The notes beneath the pieces were generated by a model that worked only from the letters and a program-made list of their open reading frames with translations, ran no database searches and was not told where the DNA came from. Below are positions 6,019 through 6,539 of a stretch of 6,539 nucleotides of DNA, piece after piece. The translations under genes and the position numbers were made by a program. The number at the start of each line of letters is the position of its first letter. Within the stretch, counting starts at the first letter, position 1. Source of the DNA: Lachnospiraceae bacterium UBA1760 (lineage in GTDB: Bacteria > Bacillota > Clostridia > Lachnospirales > Lachnospiraceae); assembly GCA_002314775.1 (NCBI GenBank), contig DCHE01000003.1, forward strand, positions 47,245-53,783, read 5' to 3'.

Positions 6019-6539
6019 ATGAATTATAGAGAAGCACTAAAGGACAAAAACAGAATTGTTATTAAAATCGGATCATCCTCGCTTATTCACGAGGAGACAG
6101 GCGGAATTGACTATATGAAGCTTGAGAAGCTAGTTAGAATCATTGCTGACTTAAAGAACCGTGGAAAGGACGTCGTACTTGTATCTTCAGGTGCTATTGC
6201 GGTCGGATTCAAAACTCTGGGGCTTCCAAAAAAGCCAGAAAAAACCTCGATGAAGCAGGCCTGTGCAGCTGTGGGCCAGGGCCAGCTTATGATGATATAT
6301 CAGAAGCTTTTTATGGAGTATAATCACCTTGCAGCTCAGGTTCTTCTCACCTTTGATGTTATCTCAAACAAGGTTAGAAGAGTGAACGCTGAGAATACAT
6401 TTTTCGAGCTTTTACGAGAGGGTGTAATTCCAGTAGTTAACGAAAATGACACTGTTTCTACCGATGAGATTGAGTTTGGTGACAATGATACACTTTCAGC
6501 TATCGTTGCCCACCTTATAAAGGCTGACCTTCTCATTCT
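6019..6539 (+). CDS. proB: Glutamate 5-kinase, N-terminal part
   Basis: The first 173 codons of glutamate 5-kinase, open at the right edge. The enzyme phosphorylates glutamate with ATP to gamma-glutamyl phosphate, the first committed step of proline synthesis in the cytosol. Visible features of the amino acid kinase fold are VIKIGSSSL (14-22; Lys16 is the expected ATP/phosphate contact), VLVSSGAIAVG (53-63), KQACAAVGQGQLM (79-91), RRVNAENTFFELL (120-132), the substrate loop NENDTVSTDEIEFG (141-154) and DNDTLSAIVA (155-164). A ribosome binding site, AAGAAGG (6004-6010), lies 8 nt before the ATG and fixes the start. Only 14 nt separate it from the preceding gene, with no room for its own promoter or leader. 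Whether a C-terminal PUA domain is present cannot be seen. proA would be the expected next gene. Confidence 0.96.
   Translation, partial: MNYREALKDKNRIVIKIGSSSLIHEETGGIDYMKLEKLVRIIADLKNRGKDVVLVSSGAIAVGFKTLGLPKKPEKTSMKQACAAVGQGQLMMIYQKLFMEYNHLAAQVLLTFDVISNKVRRVNAENTFFELLREGVIPVVNENDTVSTDEIEFGDNDTLSAIVAHLIKADLLI

Overview
The window is a stretch of AT-rich (roughly 40% G+C by eye) bacterial chromosome carrying core genes, all on the + strand. Protein signatures point to a Firmicute, most likely a Clostridia/Lachnospiraceae-type organism: an S21 ribosomal protein with a lysine/arginine-rich tail, a PhoH-YbeY pair, a YerB-type DUF3048 lipoprotein with a lipobox, and an HI0933/BaiN-like flavoprotein next to a COG2509 flavoprotein. 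The taxon is inferred from family resemblance only.

Layout: the window opens inside the last 25 codons of rpsU, followed by an intrinsic terminator (97-150). A leader of about 165 nt with candidate promoters leads into phoH (319-1314). A TTGACT-17 nt-TATAAT promoter directly behind phoH drives ybeY (1385-1891), which overlaps the DUF3048 lipoprotein gene (1884-3014) by 8 nt. That gene ends inside a 12-bp tandem repeat (3009-3074) and is followed by a hairpin terminator (3089-3134). A second unit then begins: an HI0933/BaiN-like flavoprotein (3167-4369), a COG2509 FAD-dependent protein (4382-6004) and proB (6019 to beyond the window). Its genes are 12-14 nt apart and so probably co-transcribed.

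Functionally, the left half groups three genes for the ribosome and its RNA: S21, the PhoH ATPase and the YbeY endoribonuclease, the last two being a known partner pair in rRNA maturation and ribosome quality control. An envelope lipoprotein of unknown function is coupled to ybeY. The right half pairs two poorly characterised flavoproteins with the first enzyme of proline synthesis; proA probably lies just downstream, but this cannot be seen here.

I found no mobile elements, CRISPR arrays, tRNA or rRNA genes, or defence systems. The most unusual items are the 12-bp tandem repeat that begins in the last sense codon and stop codon of the lipoprotein gene, the possible CxxC pair in the C-terminal FAD motif of the BaiN-like protein, and the coupling of unlike genes. 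None of this amounts to a clearly new system.
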